Assembly (NCBI GenBank): GCA_002101205.1 | Contig: LWTM01000063.1 | Location: 1 to 35,642 of the forward strand | Reading direction: 5' to 3' | Length of the DNA: 35,642 nucleotides | Origin: Cycloclasticus sp. symbiont of Poecilosclerida sp. N | GTDB lineage: Bacteria > Pseudomonadota > Gammaproteobacteria > Methylococcales > Cycloclasticaceae | Shown: one piece after another, positions 5,918 to 14,173 of the stretch | How the letters are laid out: each line of letters begins with the position of its first letter | Numbering within the stretch: the first letter of the stretch is position 1 | The notes under the pieces: generated by a model | What the model was told of the DNA's origin: nothing | The model's database searches: none | What the model saw: the letters and a program-made list of their open reading frames with translations, nothing else | Made by a program: the position numbers and the translations under genes

Positions 5918-7192
5918 ATGACACAAAAAAACACCATTCAGTGCCCAAGCTGTAAAGCTGAGATCGATGTTAATGACATCCTTTATCATCAAATTGAAGA
6001 GCAATTACAGCAAAAAATACATGCTGAAGCCGCAGAATTAAAACAAGAAAATGAAACTATTTTATCTGAAATAAAAGATAAGGAATCGGCCCTTAGAAAA
6101 GAACAACAAAATTTTGACCAAAAATTAAGTGATAGTGTCGCCAAGCAATTAAAGGCTGAAAAGAAGGTTTTATCTGATCAGTTGAAAAAACAAATTACCG
6201 AGGAACAAAGTGATCAACTAACTGCGTTGCAAGATCAAATTACTGAAAAAACTGAACAAGTTAAAGAACTCAATCAAACTAAAATTCAAGTTGAGCAATT
6301 AAAGCGTGAAAAAAATGAAGCTGAGGAAAAAGCACAGTTTAAGGCGGAACAATCGTTAACGGAACAATTAAAGGTTGAAAGAGAGAAAATTCAGAAGTTT
6401 GCTGACGAGCAAAATGAGCTGAAGCTTAGACAAAAAGATGAGCACTTAGATCAGCTAAAAAGACAGCTATCAGATGCCCAACGAAAAGCAGAACAAGGCT
6501 CTATGCAAACGCAAGGTGAAGTTCAAGAATTGGCTATTGAAGAATGGCTAATAGATAAGTTTCCTCTGGATACTATTGATGAGATAAAGAAAGGCCAAAG
6601 AGGTGGAGATTGTTTACAAACAGTTAACACTTATGAAAGCCAAAATTGCGGAACCATTTATTATGAGAGCAAGCGCACCAAAGACTTTCAAAAGACTTGG
6701 ATAGAAAAATTTAAAGCTGATATGCGTGAGAAAGCTGTCGATATTGGCGTGCTTGTCACCAATGTATTACCCAAAGAATTTGATCGGATGGGATTGATGG
6801 ATGGTGTATGGGTCTGTACCTATGAAGAATTTAAGGCTCTGTCCTTTATTCTTCGCGAGAAAATTATTGCTTTAAATATGACGAAGAAATCAGGTGAGAA
6901 TCAGGTCGATAAAATGGGGATGCTTTATTCTTATCTGATCAGCAATGAATTTAAGATGCAAATAGAAGCCATTGTTGAAGGCTTCACTCAAATGCAAACA
7001 GACCTTGATTCTGAAAAACGTGCGCTGGCTCGTATCTGGAAACAACGTGAGAAGCAAATAACTAAGGTGCTGGAGAATACTACGGGTATGTATGGCTCTA
7101 TTAGAGGTATTGCTGGAAATGCCATCGGGCATATCAAATCACTAGAACTGCCGTATTCTGATGAGCCTGATGCCGAGGAGAAAGAACAATGA
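5918..7192 (+). CDS. DUF2130 protein: zinc ribbon, long coiled coil and nuclease-like C-terminal domain
   Basis: The N-terminus carries CPSC (residues 9-12), a partial zinc-ribbon-like motif. Residues about 25-200 are a charged coiled coil rich in Gln, Glu and Lys. The DUF2130 domain follows (EEWLIDKFPLDTIDEIKKG, RGGDCLQTV, GTIYYESKRTKDF, DIGVLVTNVLP). The Asp in GGDCLQ and the E-x-K in YYESKRTK look like the D...E-x-K core of a PD-(D/E)XK nuclease fold, which has been proposed for this family; activity here is inference. The length, 424 residues, is typical. A good Shine-Dalgarno lies at 5908-5913. The end overlaps the Fic gene by ATGA, so the two are translationally coupled. Confidence 0.85.
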   Translation: MTQKNTIQCPSCKAEIDVNDILYHQIEEQLQQKIHAEAAELKQENETILSEIKDKESALRKEQQNFDQKLSDSVAKQLKAEKKVLSDQLKKQITEEQSDQLTALQDQITEKTEQVKELNQTKIQVEQLKREKNEAEEKAQFKAEQSLTEQLKVEREKIQKFADEQNELKLRQKDEHLDQLKRQLSDAQRKAEQGSMQTQGEVQELAIEEWLIDKFPLDTIDEIKKGQRGGDCLQTVNTYESQNCGTIYYESKRTKDFQKTWIEKFKADMREKAVDIGVLVTNVLPKEFDRMGLMDGVWVCTYEEFKALSFILREKIIALNMTKKSGENQVDKMGMLYSYLISNEFKMQIEAIVEGFTQMQTDLDSEKRALARIWKQREKQITKVLENTTGMYGSIRGIAGNAIGHIKSLELPYSDEPDAEEKEQ

Positions 7193-8304
7193 CACCTTAT
7201 ATACCTAATACATTACCTTTAGAAGGTTTAGACTTTAAACAATTATTTGGTTTGGCAACGAAGGCTAATGCAGGGCTTGCTCGTTATGATGGGCTATTAC
7301 AGGGAATTACAAATCCTGCCATTATGCTCTCTCCGTTGACTACGCAAGAGGCTGTGTTGTCTTCAAAAATAGAAGGTACTCAGGCAACGGTTGATGAAGT
7401 GTTAGAGCAAGAAGCCGGCTTAATTAAAAAGGGCGAAAAATACAAAGATATTCAAGAAATATTAAATTATCGTAGTGCACTTCTGCAGGCTTCTGAGCAT
7501 ATTAAAACCCGCCCTATTAATTTAGCTTTGGTGCGTGAAATACATAAAATTTTACTGTCTTCTGTGCGTGGTCAACATAAAACACCGGGAGAGTTTCGAG
7601 TAGATCAAAACTGGATTGGCAAAGAAGGTTGTTCAATAGAGGAGGCAACTTTTGTACCACCTGAGCCTATCCAGATGAAAAATTCGTTGTACGACTGGCA
7701 AACTTATTTAGGTTCAGATGAACTTGATTCCTTGTTGCAAGCGGCCGTTATGCACGCGCAATTTGAGTTGATACATCCGTTTAAGGATGGTAATGGTCGA
7801 ATAGGACGAATTCTTATCCCTTTGTTTTTATTTCAAAAACAAGCGTTATCTCAGCCAATGTTTTATTTAAGTCAGTATCTCGAAGCTAATCGAGATGGAT
7901 ACTATATGCGTTTACGAGGGATCTCTGGTGAAGGTGACTGGAATGGCTGGATTGCCTTTTTTTTACAGGCCATCATTGAGCAGTCCAAGCAAAATAGTGA
8001 GCGAGTAAAATCGATTATGTCTTTATATGAATCAATGAAAGAGGATGTTCGTCGAGAGACGCATTCGCAATATTCTGTTTATTTGTTGGATGCTATTTTT
8101 AACAAGCCGGTGTTTAAAACATCAGATTGCGCAACAGAGTTAAAAAAAAGTCACGGTATCCATGAAAAAACAACACAAGGGTTATTGCGGCAGTTAAGAG
8201 ACGCCGGTATTTTATTGGAATTGCAGCGTGGAAGCGGTAGCAGGTCTTCAATTCTTTGGTTCCCAACATTAATTAATTTAGCGGAAGGGAAACAGGTGTT
8301 ATGA
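7189..8304 (+). CDS. Fic-domain protein (class II, with inhibitory helix and C-terminal winged helix)
   Basis: Fic enzymes transfer AMP or a related group from a nucleotide to Ser/Thr/Tyr hydroxyls of a target protein. Order of parts: Fic N-terminal domain with the inhibitory motif SSKIEGT (residues 58-64, matching S/T-x-x-x-E-G/N), Fic core with the complete active site HPFKDGNGRIGR (196-207), and a C-terminal part (ATELKKSHGIHEKTTQGLL) that looks like a winged helix binding DNA. All catalytic residues are present and the 371-residue length is normal. The ATG overlaps the DUF2130 stop. The target is unknown; the winged helix suggests self-regulation or action on a DNA-bound partner. Confidence 0.9.
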   Translation: MTPYIPNTLPLEGLDFKQLFGLATKANAGLARYDGLLQGITNPAIMLSPLTTQEAVLSSKIEGTQATVDEVLEQEAGLIKKGEKYKDIQEILNYRSALLQASEHIKTRPINLALVREIHKILLSSVRGQHKTPGEFRVDQNWIGKEGCSIEEATFVPPEPIQMKNSLYDWQTYLGSDELDSLLQAAVMHAQFELIHPFKDGNGRIGRILIPLFLFQKQALSQPMFYLSQYLEANRDGYYMRLRGISGEGDWNGWIAFFLQAIIEQSKQNSERVKSIMSLYESMKEDVRRETHSQYSVYLLDAIFNKPVFKTSDCATELKKSHGIHEKTTQGLLRQLRDAGILLELQRGSGSRSSILWFPTLINLAEGKQVL

Positions 8305-8327
8305 ATATTTTGTGTCACCTGTGTGCG

Positions 8328-8385
8328 CCACTAAACTATTTGTGGAGCAATAATCTAAATCCACGCTCCGCAAATAGTTTGGTGG
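8328..8385. repeat. Long inverted repeat (21-bp arms) after the Fic gene
   Basis: The arm at 8328-8348 (CCACTAAACTATTTGTGGAG plus C) pairs with 8365-8385 (GCTCCGCAAATAGTTTGGTG plus G) with two mismatches around a 16-base loop. There is no T-run, so it is not a simple intrinsic terminator. It could be a recombination site, a regulatory hairpin or the remains of a small element. Confidence 0.75.
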
Positions 8386-8436
8386 AGTCTGTAGTGGTAA
8401 CAAATTATCTACAGTGGAAATAATTGCTAAGGAAAA

Positions 8437-8451
8437 TTCGGAAATTCCGAA
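8437..8451. repeat. Short perfect palindrome at the IS relic border
   Basis: TTCGGAA, A, TTCCGAA forms a 7-bp perfect inverted repeat immediately where homology to the IS5 copy begins (about 8450). It may mark a breakpoint. Confidence 0.5.
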
Positions 8452-8770
8452 CAGGCCCGAGATAAGTTAGCTAAGTTCGGCGTTGCCGATCAAGTGCAAC
8501 GCAAGGGGTATCGAGGTAAACCTTTATCAAAACAAGAGCACGCCCGCAACAAAGCCATTGCGGCCACTCGAGCAGGTGGTAAGCGATCCTTTGCCACGTA
8601 TAAGAGACATTATGGGCTTGGCAGAACTCGATTTATGGGGCTTGCCAAAAATGCAACCGTTTCTGGTTTAGCTGCCATGGCTGCGAACAGTCGCAAAGGG
8701 GCTAAGTTTTTAACGCTCTACGGTATGCCAGAGCCAAGTTATGCGGTGTAAGTGCACGTACTGATGTCTC
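8450..8770 (+). mobile_element. IS5-type relic: transposase C-terminus plus right end
   Basis: From 8451 the DNA follows the IS5 copy at 5276 onward with scattered changes. It codes for the last ~100 transposase residues (ARDKLAKFGVADQVQRKGY to MPEPSYAV, TAA 8749-8751), so the frame is open but truncated at the front. A shortened right end, GTGCACGTACTGATGTCTC (8752-8770), follows directly. The 3' tail seen in other copies between stop codon and terminal repeat is missing. This is the remnant that separates the Fic gene from the pilT relic. Confidence 0.8.
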
Positions 8771-8805
8771 CTTAAGTGAAAGTACTGTGGGCCGCGGCAC
8801 TGCTT

Positions 8806-8975
8806 GCATTCATGATGTCGCAAATCATTAGGTGAATTTCTTTGTGTTTAAGCTCAGGCATCTTGATTAGACGAATGTCGCCATCAACCCGCATCATAGG
8901 AGGTAGCCCCACAAGAAGGTGTCAATCAGAAGCGTTGTTTTTTGTACTAAAGGCTAATAAATCTGAAATATTCAT
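8806..8975 (-). pseudogene. pilT: N-terminal fragment of the pilus retraction ATPase PilT
   Basis: On the minus strand, ATG at 8975 gives MNISDLLAFSTKNNASD, then TGA, then HLLVGLPPMMRVDGDIRLIKMPELKHKEIHLMICDIMN. This matches the PilT N-terminus (ASDLHLSAGLPPMIRVDGD) with the Leu of SDLHL changed to a stop. All ATPase motifs are missing because homology ends after about 57 codons, near the IS relic. The divergent pilT/yggS arrangement is the classic one, which supports the call. With pilD also broken, type IV pilus function is probably lost. Confidence 0.85.
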
Positions 8976-9015
8976 GTTTTAAATCCGTTGTATCACGAGA
9001 GCTTTGGTTTATTTG

Positions 9016-9021
9016 TATAAT
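9016..9021 (+). promoter_or_regulatory. Probable -10 box for yggS
   Basis: TATAAT lies 52 bases before the yggS ATG in the gap between divergent pilT and yggS. No good -35 is present at the usual distance (TCACGA at 8993-8998), so strength is uncertain. Confidence 0.4.
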
Positions 9022-9073
9022 GGCTTCACAAAGAGATCAACACGCACTCAAACGATAGACACAAATTTAAATA

Positions 9074-9775
9074 ATGCCTTCTTTATTACAACGATATTTT
9101 GCGCAGTTAGAATTAATTAAGGTTACGCATTCGAAATGTGGAGTATTAAGTTCAGCAGTAACGCTACTGGCTGTTAGTAAAACACGGCCGGCAGGTGATG
9201 TGGCGACACTGTACAAGGCGGGGCAACGTGATTTCGGCGAAAACTATTTGCAGGATGCGTTGAATAAACAAAGGTTGTTAGCGCACTTAGATATTGCTTG
9301 GCACTTTATCGGGCCGATTCAGTCGAATAAGACACGCGATATTTCGCGTTATTTTGACTGGGTACACAGCGTCGATCGATTAAAAATTGCACGCAGGTTG
9401 AATGAGCAAAGACCCGCTAATATGCCGCCACTGAATATTTGTTTGCAGGTTAATATTGACCAAGAAGAAACGAAATCGGGTTTGAGTTTGGATGAGCTAT
9501 CGTCAGTTATTCAGCCGGTTCTAGATTTGTCGAATATAAACTTACGGGGGCTTATGGCTATTCCAAAAGCGGATAAATCAATGGGCGAGCAACGCGCGTC
9601 GTTTAAAAAGTTGGTGGATGTGCAAGGCGAGGTTAATAAACAGTTTGGTTTGAATTTAGACACCTTGTCGATGGGCATGAGTGATGACATGGAAGCCGCT
9701 ATTGCCGAAGGTTCGACGATGGTGAGAGTGGGGACGGCTATTTTTGGTGTTCGCTCAGTAAAAAGTAGGGTCTAA
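9074..9775 (+). CDS. yggS: YggS/PROSC family PLP-binding protein
   Basis: This family of single-domain pyridoxal-phosphate proteins keeps PLP homeostasis and affects amino-acid pools; no catalysis is established. The fold-III alanine-racemase-like barrel shows LLAVSKTRP with the PLP lysine at residue 36, FGENYLQDA, WHFIGPIQSNK, NICLQVNIDQEETKSGL, LRGLMAIP and LSMGMSDDMEAAIAEGSTMVRVGTAIFG, the standard signature motifs. At 233 residues it has normal length. It is followed 39 bases later by proC and yggT, the usual cluster, and is probably co-transcribed with them. Confidence 0.95.
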   Translation: MPSLLQRYFAQLELIKVTHSKCGVLSSAVTLLAVSKTRPAGDVATLYKAGQRDFGENYLQDALNKQRLLAHLDIAWHFIGPIQSNKTRDISRYFDWVHSVDRLKIARRLNEQRPANMPPLNICLQVNIDQEETKSGLSLDELSSVIQPVLDLSNINLRGLMAIPKADKSMGEQRASFKKLVDVQGEVNKQFGLNLDTLSMGMSDDMEAAIAEGSTMVRVGTAIFGVRSVKSRV

Positions 9776-9814
9776 TACCTCGTTTATATTTTAATTCTTG
9801 AGTGGTTTGATGAA

Positions 9815-10642
9815 ATGAATACACAACACATAGGGTTTATTGGTGGTGGCAATATGGCCGGCAGCTTAATAGGCGGGCTTGTGAGTAGTGGCTATCCTGC
9901 AAATAAGATCACAGTAGCAGACTTAGATGCTGAAAAATTAGCGCATCTAAGCGATACGTTTGGTGTCAATGTCGAGCAAGACGCCTCTGTTTTAGCTCTG
10001 GATGTTGATATTTTAGTGCTGGCGGTCAAACCGCAGCACATGCAGGTGGCGACTGAAGCGGTGAGACAGGCAGTTCAACAGAAAAAACCGGTGGTGGTGT
10101 CTATTGCAGCGGGTATTCGTATCGAAGTGTTGCGCCGCTGGGTGGGCGGTGATCTGCCCATTGTTCGCTGTATGCCAAATACACCCGCTTTGGTGAAAAC
10201 GGCTGCAACAGGCTTGTTCGCGAATGAGCAGGTGAGTGAAAATCAAAAAGATCAGGTTGAGTCGTTACTAGGTGCTGTGGGGGTTACGGTGTGGGTAAAC
10301 GCTGAAAGTGAGTTAGATGTGGTTACTGCTTTATCGGGCAGCGGGCCGGCTTATTTTTTCATGATGATGGAAGCACTTGAGGCCGCAGCCGTTAATGCAG
10401 GTTTGGACCCACAAACGGCGCAACTATTAACGCAAGAAACCGCGCTGGGCGCTGCTAAAATGGCGTTAGCATCAAGTGAGTCAACCGCTGTGTTACGGCA
10501 GCGTGTTACCTCACCAGGGGGCACCACAGAGCGGGCCCTTGGCGTCATGAACGAACGCGGGCTAGCTAATATTTTTCAAGAGGCGTTACTCGCAGCAAAA
10601 GACCGCTCCATTGAGTTGTCTGATGAATTAGGAGGCAAATAA
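9815..10642 (+). CDS. proC: Pyrroline-5-carboxylate reductase
   Basis: ProC reduces 1-pyrroline-5-carboxylate to L-proline with NAD(P)H, the last step of proline synthesis. The Rossmann motif GFIGGGNMAG lies at residues 7-16. It is followed by LAVKPQHM, VSIAAGI, RCMPNTPALV and the C-terminal signature SGSGPAYFFMMMEAL, with PGGTTERAL near the end. At 275 residues it is full length. Its stop overlaps the yggT start by one base (TAATG), so translation of the two is coupled. Confidence 0.96.
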   Translation: MNTQHIGFIGGGNMAGSLIGGLVSSGYPANKITVADLDAEKLAHLSDTFGVNVEQDASVLALDVDILVLAVKPQHMQVATEAVRQAVQQKKPVVVSIAAGIRIEVLRRWVGGDLPIVRCMPNTPALVKTAATGLFANEQVSENQKDQVESLLGAVGVTVWVNAESELDVVTALSGSGPAYFFMMMEALEAAAVNAGLDPQTAQLLTQETALGAAKMALASSESTAVLRQRVTSPGGTTERALGVMNERGLANIFQEALLAAKDRSIELSDELGGK

Positions 10643-11202
10643 TGCCAGCTGGATACCTTTCTAACCCATTGATGTTGATTGCCAATACACTGATTGGTGC
10701 GTATATTTTCATACTTATTATTCGTGTGTTACTACAGTCGACAGGGGCCGATTCGCGAAATCCGATATCAGGCTTTATTCTTAAAGCGACGCAAGGCCCA
10801 TTGAGAGCATTAAACCCTATTTTTCCTACGATAAAAAACATTAATTTGTCTGCCGTTGCCTTAATGATAATGATGCAAATAGCGTTGGGGTTCTTAATGA
10901 CTGCAGGTCAGCTAAACGCAAATTTGTGGATGATATTTATTTGGAGTTTAACCGAGCTCATCAGTAGCGTCATTAATGTTTTTACCTACAGTATTTTTGC
11001 GACAGTCATTTTGAGTTGGGTTGCGCCTACGTCATATAACCCTGGGATCGCCTTGTTGTATCAAATTACTGAACCTGTATTGAAGCCTTGCCGGCGTATG
11101 ATTCCGCCCATGGGAGGGTTTGATTTAAGCCCTATGGTGGCGTTACTTGGGCTACAGGTATTGAAAATGTTATTGCTGCCGCTATTTTTCGGATTAATGT
11201 AG
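10642..11202 (+). CDS. yggT: YggT family integral membrane protein
   Basis: The 186-residue protein has two YggT repeats, each with two or more hydrophobic helices (LIANTLIGAYIFILIIRVLL, VALMIMMQIALGFLMTAG, VINVFTYSIFATVILSWV, and the C-terminal VLKMLLLPLFFGL). The motif PRRMIPPMGGFDLSPMVALL occurs here as CRRMIPPMGGFDLSPMV. The function is not established; the family is linked to cell shape and osmotic tolerance in some bacteria. It is the third gene of yggS-proC-yggT. Only 26 bases separate it from the end of convergent trmB. Confidence 0.9.
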   Translation: MPAGYLSNPLMLIANTLIGAYIFILIIRVLLQSTGADSRNPISGFILKATQGPLRALNPIFPTIKNINLSAVALMIMMQIALGFLMTAGQLNANLWMIFIWSLTELISSVINVFTYSIFATVILSWVAPTSYNPGIALLYQITEPVLKPCRRMIPPMGGFDLSPMVALLGLQVLKMLLLPLFFGLM

Positions 11203-11228
11203 ATTTTCACGTGCCGCAGCGCAGTTGA

Positions 11229-11912
11229 TTAACGCGTGGTGAAGATCAAATCCCACACGTCATGCCCAAGACGTAAACCTCGGTTCTCAAATTTCGTTAA
11301 TGGCCTTTGTTTAGGGCGGTCAGCATAGCGTTTGTTTGAGTTTATAAAGCCGGCGTGAGAATGTAAGGTGTCCATCATGTGTTCAGCATAATTTTCCCAA
11401 TCCGTCGCGGCGTGAAATTGTCCGCCTACTTTAAGTTTTGAATGAATCAAATTTAAAAATTCTGTTTGTACAATGCGGCGCTTATAATGCCTTTTTTTGT
11501 GCCAAGGGTCGGGGAAAAACAGTTGCAGACTATCAAGGCTATGTTCAGGAATGGCTTGTTGTAGGACGTCAATCGCGTCGGTATTAAACACGCGGATATT
11601 ACTCAGTTGCTTTTCTAAGACGCGACGTAATAAATGGCCAACGCCTGGACGGTGTACTTCAATACCAATGTAATTTTTATCAGGATTACTTTCAGCCATG
11701 CAGACTAAACTTTCGCCATTGCCAAAACCAATTTCTAAGGTGAGGGGGTTGTCGTTGCCAAATAATTCAACGGGGCTGATTTGAACGTTTGGGTTTAGCC
11801 CGAAAACAGGCCAACCCGCTTTAATGGCGCTTTGTTGACCGGGCGTTAAGCGACCTTCGCGTTTTACAAAACTGCGAATACGTCTTACAAAGACCGGGTT
11901 AGTATGGGTCAC
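11229..11912 (-). CDS. trmB: tRNA (guanine-46-N7)-methyltransferase
   Basis: TrmB uses S-adenosylmethionine to methylate G46 in the variable loop of tRNAs. The SAM-binding motif LEIGFGNGESLVCMA is followed by NYIGIEVHRPGVG. The catalytic/tRNA segment FFPDPWHKKRHYKRRI and the C-terminal TKFENRGLRLGHDVWDL are all present. At 227 residues it is normal. It lies 18 bases after thiSG on the same strand, the arrangement seen in Pseudomonas (thiS-thiG-trmB), so it is likely the distal gene of that operon. Confidence 0.95.
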   Translation of the reverse strand: MTHTNPVFVRRIRSFVKREGRLTPGQQSAIKAGWPVFGLNPNVQISPVELFGNDNPLTLEIGFGNGESLVCMAESNPDKNYIGIEVHRPGVGHLLRRVLEKQLSNIRVFNTDAIDVLQQAIPEHSLDSLQLFFPDPWHKKRHYKRRIVQTEFLNLIHSKLKVGGQFHAATDWENYAEHMMDTLHSHAGFINSNKRYADRPKQRPLTKFENRGLRLGHDVWDLIFTTR

Positions 11913-11930
11913 GCTTAGATGAGGTGATAG

Positions 11931-12905
11931 CTAAATTAAACCGTCTATGGGTGATGAAGCCGATGCGTAGCGGCGGCGAGGCATACGGCCGGCTAAAAAT
12001 GCTTCGCGACCAGCCTGTACGGCATTCTTCATGGCGGATGCCATGAGAACGGGGTTATTTGCGTGTGCAATGGCGGTATTCATTAAAATGCCATCACAAC
12101 CAAGTTCCATACCAATGGCGGCATCAGATGCGGTGCCAACACCGGCGTCCACAATAATCGGCACGTTAGCGTTTTCAATAATCGTCATGATGTTATAGCG
12201 ATTTTGTATGCCTAGGCCCGAGCCTATCGGTGCGGCTAAGGGCATAACAGCAACGCAGCCAATTTCTTCTAAACGCTTGGCGACGATAGGGTCGTCATTG
12301 GTGTAAACCATCACATCGAAGCCTTCTTTAACAAGAATCTCGGCAGACTCTACAGTGGCGGCAATGTCGGGGAACAATGTTTTTTCATCACCTAATACTT
12401 CCAGTTTTACCAGTTTGTGTCCGCCGAGCAATTCACGAGCGAGCCGACAAGTTCTAAGTGCGTCTTTTGCGGTAAAACAGCCAGCTGTATTGGGTAAAAT
12501 CGTGTATTTATCGGGTGAGATAACATCCAGCAAATTGGGCTCACCTGGGTTTTGACCAATATTCGTGCGGCGAATAGCTACGGTTACAATATCAGCGCCA
12601 CTGATTTCAATGGAGGCCTGTGTTTCAGCCATATCTTTATACTTACCCGTACCGACAAGTAACCTAGACGAGAACGTTTGGCCGGCAATGACAAACACGT
12701 CTGGTTGCCCACCACCGATGGCTTGTACTACCTCTACAGTGTCGCCTTCTTTAAGCTGAATAGTATTAAATTGATCTGCGGGTTTGATTTCTTCGTTTAG
12801 CTCAATTGCAATACGTTTGCCGAAGAGTCCCATTTGTTGAATGAGTCGCTCAAGCGTATCACCTTTGTGACAAGACAGATTCTTACCGTTAACTCGTATA
12901 TTCAT
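11931..12905 (-). CDS. thiSG: Fused sulfur carrier ThiS and thiazole synthase ThiG
   Basis: One 324-residue frame carries two thiamine-pathway proteins. Residues 1 to about 66 are ThiS, a ubiquitin-like carrier ([32 protein letters not shown]). Residues about 67-324 are ThiG ([58 protein letters not shown] with the Schiff-base lysine, [38 protein letters not shown]). ThiG condenses deoxyxylulose phosphate, dehydroglycine and thiocarboxylate sulfur into the thiazole ring. ThiS normally needs a free C-terminal Gly-Gly, so here the junction IGGGQPD must either be cut or work in an unusual way. No stop or frameshift separates the halves. Confidence 0.93.
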   Translation of the reverse strand: MNIRVNGKNLSCHKGDTLERLIQQMGLFGKRIAIELNEEIKPADQFNTIQLKEGDTVEVVQAIGGGQPDVFVIAGQTFSSRLLVGTGKYKDMAETQASIEISGADIVTVAIRRTNIGQNPGEPNLLDVISPDKYTILPNTAGCFTAKDALRTCRLARELLGGHKLVKLEVLGDEKTLFPDIAATVESAEILVKEGFDVMVYTNDDPIVAKRLEEIGCVAVMPLAAPIGSGLGIQNRYNIMTIIENANVPIIVDAGVGTASDAAIGMELGCDGILMNTAIAHANNPVLMASAMKNAVQAGREAFLAGRMPRRRYASASSPIDGLI

Positions 12906-12922
12906 TTAGTTTAGTCCCAGGT

Positions 12923-14173
12923 TCAGTGCGCGACTGAAAGTGGCGAATCTTTTACATCAGTAAAAGGCAGGGCATTTTTTCGGTCAGTGGTGTGTTCGTT
13001 TAAGCTGATCTCTAAACCGGTTTTATAACAATTATTCACCGCCTGGTCAGAATAATCTAAGTTTTCAAGAGCGTCAGCTAACAGCATATAAGCCTGGCCT
13101 GTTGGTTGAATGCCCAAGCTTTTATCAAGATATGTTTTAGCTTTGCCCCACAGTTTTTGATGTAAGCAGAGCTTAGCAATAACATTTAGTAACTCAGGGT
13201 TAGCCGTTTGGTTTTTTAGCCATTTTTCTAATTGCGTAATTTTCTTACTATTAGATATATTTAATTGGCTGTATAACACCATTAATGTAGAGTCTTGCTG
13301 AGCTTTAATGCCCTTTAATAGCAAGTCTTCAGCGACGTGGCTTTCGCCCTTATTTATCAGATAATCAGTGTAAGCGGCCAGGAATTTAGGATCTAATTTT
13401 TGTTTCTTATCAAGTGTTCGCCAAAGAGCGCCGACAGAGTGCTGATTTGAACTCGAGGCGTTTGTTAATAGATTGAGAATAGTTAACTTTTCAATAGACT
13501 GCCACTCTTGTTGTGGTATTTCTCGGTTACTTTTAAGGCTAGGAAGCAGCGCTTGTAATTTATTCCAGTCAGCTAAATGTTGATACGCTTTCATCAACAA
13601 TATAAGGACAGCAGGGTGTTTTGGGGTGACCTCTTTTAACTGTTGAAGTGTTGCGAGCGATTGCTCAATTTGACCCGCAGAGAGCTGCAACCTAGCACGC
13701 GCTAGGTGGATAACATGCATTTGTTCAGGCAACGCTTCACCGGCTTTAAATAGGTAGTCATCGCGACGATCGTATGCACGCTGTGACTGTGCACAATGGG
13801 CTGCGCTTAAGTAGTTTAATAAGGGAGTGTCGCTATCTTTTGCGTGCTTAATCAGTAACTTCTCAGATTGTTGCCAATGACCTTGTGCCGAGTCAATAAG
13901 CCCTTTATTGAGTGCGTTTTTTGAATTCGTTTGTTTCCGGTTGATGTTCCACTGACCAATACTTTTCGGTACCCGCTTAACGGTTAATATTGTTCTTAAG
14001 ACGAAGTAAAAGCTCATAAAAGCCAAGGAGACGATGAACAGTAATACGGCCAGTGACGTTTCGATGGATAATGTGCCGTAAGTCAGTAAGGCATAGCCTG
14101 GCTCAAGGTGTATTTGATAAGCAAGGCCGCTGGCAATGATAAGAGCAAAAATGGCAATAAAAATATATTTCAT
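12923..14173 (-). CDS. hemY: HemY, tetratricopeptide-repeat protein of the heme cluster
   Basis: HemY of gammaproteobacteria is an inner-membrane protein with two N-terminal helices (IFIAIFALIIASGLAY and TSLAVLLFIVSLAFMSFYFV). It then has the HemY_N region (RVPKSIGQW) and a cytoplasmic/periplasmic TPR-like part with helical repeats (AALHLARARLQLSAGQ-like, HPAVLILLMKAYQHLADW, LNVIAKLCLHQKLWGKA). It is linked to late heme synthesis but has no proven enzyme activity, and it is not the Bacillus protoporphyrinogen oxidase of the same name. At 416 residues it is normal. Its ATG overlaps the hemX stop by 4 bases (ATGA). Confidence 0.88.
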   Translation of the reverse strand: MKYIFIAIFALIIASGLAYQIHLEPGYALLTYGTLSIETSLAVLLFIVSLAFMSFYFVLRTILTVKRVPKSIGQWNINRKQTNSKNALNKGLIDSAQGHWQQSEKLLIKHAKDSDTPLLNYLSAAHCAQSQRAYDRRDDYLFKAGEALPEQMHVIHLARARLQLSAGQIEQSLATLQQLKEVTPKHPAVLILLMKAYQHLADWNKLQALLPSLKSNREIPQQEWQSIEKLTILNLLTNASSSNQHSVGALWRTLDKKQKLDPKFLAAYTDYLINKGESHVAEDLLLKGIKAQQDSTLMVLYSQLNISNSKKITQLEKWLKNQTANPELLNVIAKLCLHQKLWGKAKTYLDKSLGIQPTGQAYMLLADALENLDYSDQAVNNCYKTGLEISLNEHTTDRKNALPFTDVKDSPLSVAH

